Positions 1 to 6,300 of a stretch of DNA of 15,961 bases are shown piece after piece. Each line of letters starts with the position of its first letter. Position 1 is the stretch's first letter. This stretch comes from Opitutales bacterium (lineage in GTDB: Bacteria > Verrucomicrobiota > Verrucomicrobiia > Opitutales > Intestinicryptomonadaceae), in assembly GCA_021641325.1 (NCBI GenBank), contig JAJXPD010000021.1, positions 1,224 to 17,184 on the forward strand, written 5' to 3'. The notes beneath the pieces were generated by a model. The model made no database searches. It had not been told where the DNA came from and saw only the letters and a list, made by a program, of their open reading frames with translations. The position numbers were made by a program, and so were the translations under genes.

Positions 1-193
1 TTCCCGACGGGTGCGGACGGTGGAAATACATCGTTCCGCGTTCCGCGTTGAAAAACTTCCTCCGCGAACCGCCCGTCTTGCCCGTTGCTTGTTCTATGTA
101 GCCGAAACTTTTAAGAAGAATCACCAAGCTATCCCATCGGAAATCCTTAGGCTCGCTTAAAAGCTCCGCCAATAACTTATCCCTCTTGCTCAT
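1..193 (-). CDS. hicA: HicA-family mRNA interferase toxin (partial, C-terminus off the window)
   Basis: I translated the left edge by hand. The frame opens with MSKRDKLLAEL, runs through a DFRWDSLVILLKSFGY segment and a GKTGGSRRKFF turn, and reaches FHRPHPSG before the window stops at 64 residues. This layout (short helix, 'LLKxFGY', Gly-Ser-basic turn, 'HRPHP' strand) is the signature of HicA toxins, small double-stranded-RNA-binding-fold mRNA interferases of type II toxin-antitoxin systems. They are neutralised by HicB, which is usually encoded next to hicA; a hicB gene would have to lie beyond the left edge. The usual catalytic His in the 'GSH' turn is Arg here (GSR), as in one HicA subgroup I recall. 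GC is 98/193 (51%), lower than the phage genes to the right. The gene has its own candidate promoter and no clear ribosome binding site. It follows an intrinsic terminator, so it is a separate transcription unit. Confidence 0.85.
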   Translation of the reverse strand, partial: MSKRDKLLAELLSEPKDFRWDSLVILLKSFGYIEQATGKTGGSRRKFFNAERGTMYFHRPHPSG

Positions 194-200
194 TGTGCAC

Positions 201-229
201 TATTTTTAGTTGCAATATTCCCGCGTCAA
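201..229 (-). promoter_or_regulatory. Candidate promoter of hicA
   Basis: On the minus strand a TTGACG -35 box (224-229, five of six consensus bases) is followed after 16-17 nt by an A/T-rich segment (AAAAAT or AAAATA, 201-207), a weak -10. The ATG at 193 lies only 7-8 nt after the -10, so the transcript would start at or next to the start codon. No Shine-Dalgarno sequence is visible. The strong -35 is seen directly; the -10 assignment and leaderless start are inference. Confidence 0.45.
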
Positions 230-239
230 CCATTTTTTC

Positions 240-272
240 AAAAAAAATCGCGGCATCACCCCGATACCGCAA
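240..272 (-). terminator. Intrinsic terminator downstream of the giant gene
   Basis: On the minus strand the arms TTGCGGTATC (272-263) and GATGCCGCGA (257-248) form a 10-bp stem with two G-U wobbles and a 5-nt loop. They are followed directly by eight T residues (247-240). This is a standard Rho-independent terminator. It closes the phage operon about 100 nt after the giant gene and isolates hicA. Confidence 0.85.
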
Positions 273-284
273 CTTTTCCCGTCG

Positions 285-298
285 GTCGAACAAACCGC
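285..298. repeat. 14-bp direct repeat, copy 1
   Basis: GTCGAACAAACCGC at 285-298 is repeated exactly at 359-372, 74 bp away. The second copy overlaps one arm of the 331-365 hairpin. The repeat could be a regulatory or attachment-related sequence, or the relic of a small duplication. Nothing here decides between them. Confidence 0.6.
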
Positions 299-330
299 CC
301 GCCGACTCCCTATTTTACACAGTCCGCGCC

Positions 331-365
331 GTTCGACATTTCGGGCGAACCCGAAACAGTCGAAC
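331..365 (-). repeat. Long near-perfect hairpin just after the giant gene
   Basis: GTTCGAC (331-337) pairs with GTCGAAC (359-365), and TTTCGGG (339-345) pairs with CCCGAAA (350-356). The result is two 7-bp stems separated by a 1x2 internal loop and capped by a 4-nt loop (UUCG on the minus strand). It begins 10 nt past the giant gene's stop codon. There is no T-tract, so it is not a classical terminator by itself. It may protect the 3' end of the mRNA or assist the terminator at 240-272. Confidence 0.6.
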
Positions 366-372
366 AAACCGC
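359..372. repeat. 14-bp direct repeat, copy 2
   Basis: Exact second copy of the 285-298 sequence. It ends three bases from the giant gene's stop codon and shares bases 359-365 with the hairpin arm. Confidence 0.6.
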
Positions 373-374
373 AA

Positions 375-3300
375 CTACTCGCTTTGCGAATCAATCAGCC
401 GCAACCGCTCCAATTCGGCGCGTACGGCGGCCTTCTGGCGGCGCGTGGGCGCGTCGTCCACGGCGGCTTCGGCGGTGCTGCTCCTGCGGTCGGCGCGGCG
501 CAGTCGGCTTCGAACATAGCCGTAGTCCTGCCGATTCGCGTCGGGCAATTCCGCCACGCGTCCCGCCGCATACTCATAACGCACGTCTCCACCGCGACGC
601 ACCGCATCGGCAACAATCCCGCGCCGCAACAGCGTCCTCTGCGCCTCGTCGGCGGCAACGCCGTCCTGCGCGCGCCGCGCAACCTCGCGAACGCCCGCGT
701 CCGAAACTCCTATATACCTGCCGACAAGAGGGCGGATGAACGGCATCGACAGCCACATTTCCACAGTCGACGGCGGCGGCACGCCGTCGCGCGGAGTCTT
801 CGGAACGCGCCCGACAACGCCGCCCACAGTCTGGTTGTACACATACCGCCCCATACTCTGCGCGTTCGCAAGCATATCGCCCGCCTTGTACTCCACGGGG
901 TCGAGAATTTCCGCGCCGCGCCAGTCGCGCGGATTGTTGCCGCGCAGGTAGTAGTCGCCGAGCGCGTAGAGCGAACTCGCAATCGGGTGCGAACCGCCGC
1001 CGAACTCCGACACGGGAATCTCCCGCATCGTGTTGAAAATTTCGCCGACAGCCTCGCCGAAAGACTCGCGCTCGCCCATCGCCTCCACCGCCGCCGTCAG
1101 GAAGTTGCCCATATACCGCTCGAAGTCGCCGTACGGCAGTTTGAGGTATACCGACTTTCCGTTGACGTCCTCCGCAAACGGCACGCAAATTCTGTTGCGC
1201 CTGTCCCATTCGGGGATTTTCCGCCAACGCCGCAACGCCGCGTCTTCGTCGCCGTCGGGCGCAAACACGCCGCCGAGTCCGAGCCTCGCGCAGGCGTAAA
1301 GCAACGCCCCGCCGCTCGAAAACGCCGCCAAATACGCAAGATACTTCGCGTACGCTTTCAAACCGATTGCCCGAACCTGCGCGTCCGAAAGCTTGCCGCC
1401 CGCAGCCTCCGCCTCCAACTTCGCGCGGTTTTCGGCGACGGCTTTCGCCGCCTGCGAAAGCGCAACCTCCGAGCGGAAGCCCTGAATCATCGGATTGACA
1501 AAGAGCACATTGTGCACCCATTCAAGGAGCGTCGCAAACGTTCGGTTGATGCGCTCGTTGAAGTCGGGGCTGCCGCCCTGCTCGCGAACGAACCGCCGCT
1601 CCTCCGCTTCGGAAAATCCGCCGCGCTCGTCCAGATAAAGCTTCATCGCAATCTTCGACGACCGCTCGAACACCTGCCCCAGAGAATCGTACGCATAAAA
1701 CAGCCTGCGCAACAAACCGAGCCTTGCGCCGAGCAATTTTTCGTCGCGAATCCCCCAGTCCACAAGCTGCTGCTGGCCCGAATGCAAATCGGGCGCGTCG
1801 CCCGTGTAGCGGTTTCTGCGGCCGACAACCATTCCCCTGTCGAGCGCGTCGAGATACGTTTCGTCTGGTCTGCCCCTCCACCCCGAAAACGCCGACCGAT
1901 ACGCGGCGGGAAACTTCGCGGCCAATTTAAGACACTGCGCAAGCGAGTCCGCAAGCCCGCCTCCGAGCATCGACACAGCCCGCAGCTCGTGCAATACGTC
2001 GCGAATGTGCAAAACCGGCCACGCCATGAAATTGTACTGCACCAAGACCGACTTGACCGCATAGTTGACGTCGTTCAAACCCTCCAACACCCGCGCCATC
2101 GAGCCGCCGCCCGAACGTACAATCGCATTCGCCAAATACGCGGGCACATACACGCCGCGAGCCGCGCCGTTTTCGAGTATCACAAGAGTCTTCACCCTGT
2201 CGTTGTCGACGATTTTCGGGACGTTCGCGCGGAACGTGCCGTCGCGGTTGTATACCGCCTCCGTGTCCGCCTCGCGGCCGACATCCATTTTAAGACACAC
2301 GTCCGCAACCGCGCGGGACGCCCGCTGGCTCTTGACAAACGCAATCGCCTTCAAGTCCTTTTCGAGCGTCGCCGCGCTCGGGCTCTTCACGGCGGCAAGC
2401 GTGCCGAACTGCCGCATAATCAGCCCGCCGCACGAATCGCCGTACAGGCCCTTCATCAGCAGTTCGAGGTCTGATTTCGCGGGCTCGCCCGCCCTGCTGC
2501 GCTCGATTTTCGCATACGAATTATTTTGAAGTAAAATCCCGTTCGTCTTTTCGTCGAACGCTTTCAACTCCACAAGCGGACGGACGACAAATTCGCGCCG
2601 CAACGCCGACCTCAACCTTATCGCCTCGCGGAACGCAAGCCGCGCGGGCTCGCAGTAGCCGCCCATGATGTCGGCAAATACCGCCCTCGCCCGCTTCGGC
2701 GTTATTCCGTACGGGTTGGCGATGTCCGCGCGGCCTTGGTCGATTCGCAAACACAGCAACGCCGCGTCGAAGTCGTCCAAGTCTATTTTGTTTTGCGCCA
2801 GCTTTTCGTAGACGCGCGCAACACGCGCCATGTACGCCTCCTGAAACGTCGCCGTGTAGCGGTAGTCGTGGAAGTCGGCAATCAATCCGTACGCGTCGTA
2901 CGCCCGCCCGCCGTTGCGCTTTGCAAGCTTTTCGGCAAGGTCGTAAAGCGGCGCATTCTCGGTTCGGTAGTAGGTCTTCAAATCCTCCTTCAAGTACGCC
3001 AAGTCGGCTTTGCGAACGCTCTTTGCATACTCCGCGTCGGCAAGCCTCGCCTCCGCGAACCCGCGCTTTACCGTCTCCGCAGTCCGCCGCGCATTGCCGC
3101 TCGGATTGTCGAGCCGCCTCTGGAACTCCTGCCAATTCACCCAAAACTTCGGACGCGCCCGCATGTTGCCGAGCATCGCCTCGTACACATTCGGCGCAAG
3201 CTTTGCGAACATCTTCGTATTGCACAAAAACGCCGCACCCGCCTCGGCATAACGCTCCCACGGCTGCTGAAAATACTTGCCCACCATGTCGGCGGACGGC

Positions 3301-6300
3301 AAACCCTGCCACCACGCTATAACCTCGTTCAACTCCTTTACCGCAACCTCGCGCGTCAAAATTCTGTTCTCGGCACAGAACCTCTCAATCTCCTTCTGGC
3401 GGTAGTCGTTGCGGTACTTGCGCCACTCTTTAAGCTTTTCGGGATTTTTCGGCCGCCTGCCCGCCGCAAAGTCTGCGCACTTCGAAATCGACTTTCTGAC
3501 TTCGGGCGTAAGCACCTCGCCCCAACCGCGGATTTTCGAAACCGCCGTCAGGCACTTCGGAATTTCGCCGACTATCGCGCCCAGCGTTCCGCCGCTGTGT
3601 TTGCCGAGTTTTGAGCCGTCGGCGCGGACGTCGTCTACTGCGTGCATGATTTCGTGGGCGGCAACCATCAACGCCGCGCTCGGTTCTCCGTTTCTTTTCG
3701 CCTTTCCGAACTCGACGTTTATTTTCTTCTGGAATGCCGCATGGTACGCGGGCATCAGGTTGTTTTCGTAAACCGCCTGCACAATTTGGTCGGGGCGGCG
3801 GCTCTCCACAACCTCTTCATTGAACCCTTTTTTCTTCAACACCTCCCGCGCCGCGTCGAGCGCGACCTCATACCGCCTGCAATCGCCCACAAGCTTGAAT
3901 AGGTCTCTTCTTAGCTCTATCTTCTTCTCCCCGCCGTAGTACATTCCGAGGTAGTCGCCCTTGAAGCCCTTTACGGCTCTTACCTTGCCGCTTATTATGC
4001 GCTCGGCAAATTCAATCAATTCGGGAAGCTCCAACATACGCGCGTCCATCTTCTTCGCGAAGTCGCGCATCTTTGCTTCAACCTCCCTTATCTGCGCGGA
4101 GGAATACCCGCGCTTGACATTGCCGAGAGTGTCCCAAACCCCGTCAAACGCCGCCTGCGCCGCGCCTGCGTCGTAGTCCTTGCGTGCGGAGGAATCGACG
4201 CGCTTCGGGTCGAACCTGTCGTCTTTGGGCATAGTCAAATCGGGAGGATAGGGGTTGGTGCTACTCTCCATCCGTCCTCCGCCAGAAGAACCGAACGAAG
4301 TATTTTCATTGTCGCTCAATTTTTTCCCTTGACTTTCCGATGCGTTTTCCGATTGTGTCCGTATAGTCGAAGAGGATAAGACGGAATGGGTAGCCCCAGA
4401 CGCTTGTTTTTTAGCCCGCACCTCTTCGGCTTTTTTGTTTGAGTAAAAGGTCAAAACAAAATCGGGTTGCTTTTTCTTGAAGCTCTTCTTTACGACTACC
4501 GTCAACTTTCTTCCTTCATAGTTCGGGTCGGCAACCCAATAGCGGCGTTCGTTTTCGTTCACAATTTCAAGGTTGCCGCTGCGGATAATTTCGCCTATCT
4601 GCAAAATTTCGTCAGCCGACACGTAGCCCATTCTGGCGTTCTCGCCGTAGTGTTTTAGCATAATGTGGTTCGCTCCGCTCTTGTCGCGCGAACCGCGTAA
4701 AAACGCTATAACATTGCCGAGGTCGTCAATGCGTATGTGATAATAGTTTTTACCGCCACTCACAACCGAAGCAATACCGCCTTGCTCTTCGTTAAGTATG
4801 CGTCCCTTTAATTCGTCGACAAATTCTGCAATGCGCGCCTTGAGTTTCAAGGTAAGCTTGCCTTCCGTACGTTCCCTTCCGCCCGCATTCGCGGGCGCGC
4901 CGAAACCATCGTCTCCGCCGTCCTCCCAATCCAAGCCGTCGCCTACGTCAACTTCGTCTTCGAAGTCGAACTCTTCCTCTTTTATCCGCGCCTTGTAAAG
5001 CCGCGCAAGGTCGTCAACGTTGTTGTCGAGCCAGAACTGCTGCCTGCGGGCAATTTCCGTTTCCTCTTCCGCAGCGGGGTTGCCGAGATTCTCCTTGTCG
5101 AAACGATATTCCATCCTTATCGAGCCGAACTTTTTCTCTACCTCTGCGCTGTTCTTTTCAAGCCACCGCTTGAATTCGTCCACGCTTTCGAAGTCGCGCC
5201 TGTTCAACCTTTCAAGCTCGGCTTTTTCGTCCCTTACGCTGTCGTATTCCCTGTCCCAATTCGCAATAAACACATCGCGTACAAGACGCTCGGGCTTGGC
5301 TTTTCGCATGACAATCCCGTCAACCTTGATTTCGCCCTTGGCGTCGCGCACATAGGCGTTTTCTGCGGAAAGCCCGCCCGCGTCGGCGAATACGCCGCGA
5401 ACGTCTGCGGGCGCATAGTATGTAATCTTGCCCGCGTCCGCATACGCCAGTATCCACTTGCCGAGAAATTCCCGCGCCTGCGCTTCGTCCCGAAATACCT
5501 TAATCGGCTTCAGCTTTTTCCCGTCCTCGACGATTTTGAACTTGCCCGACTTCAACGCCATAAGCTCCAACTTCAAACCGCCGTAAGTCGGTAGCGGACG
5601 CCCCCCATTCTTGCGCGCCATCGCCCTTGAAAGTTGTATCGCCTTGTCCACATAGTCGGGGCAAGCCTCGGCAATGCGTTCTTCGGGCGTCATCGCAACC
5701 CACTTTGCGGCATTCGCCGCGTCGTCGGACATGCTCTTTTCGATTGAAGCCTGCGCGGCGGGAACAAACCCGTCCGCATCCACGTCTTCGAAGTCGCGTT
5801 TTTCATACGAACGAAGATTTTTCCCTTGACTTTCCGAAACTGTTTCCGATTGTGAGGATATAGACGCAACCTGTTCGGTTGATATACCGTGATTCCGGAC
5901 AGCGTAGCCGGACGATGCGTTAACCGCATCTCCGGCATCGTTATTTTTCCACGCCGTAACAACCCAGTTCTCCTTTTCTCCGAATCGGAATTTAGACAAT
6001 ACAACGGTGTGGTCTCCGTAAACTATGTTGACGCGCTTCCCGTTTTCGGGCCCGTATTCATCTCCGATTTTACCGAGCTTGACAATTCGCGGTATTTTCA
6101 TCGCAATTCCGAAACCGTCGAGACCTTCGTTGTTTCGCCTGCCTATAAGGTGGGCAATACCGCTTCCGCCCGTATATTTTCCGTCCTTTATTTTTCCGTC
6201 TTCGCCATAGTAGCAGGAAACATACCCAAGACCGTCGCGGTATATAAAGTCTTTCAAATCGCGTTTGTGTGTCAACGCGTCAAACAAACCATTTTCGGCG

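Noticed and set aside
210-2474. 754-residue open frame on the plus strand
   Set aside because: Antisense to the C-terminal third of the giant gene. Arg/His/Ala-rich with no domain; it also runs through the terminator and hairpin region.
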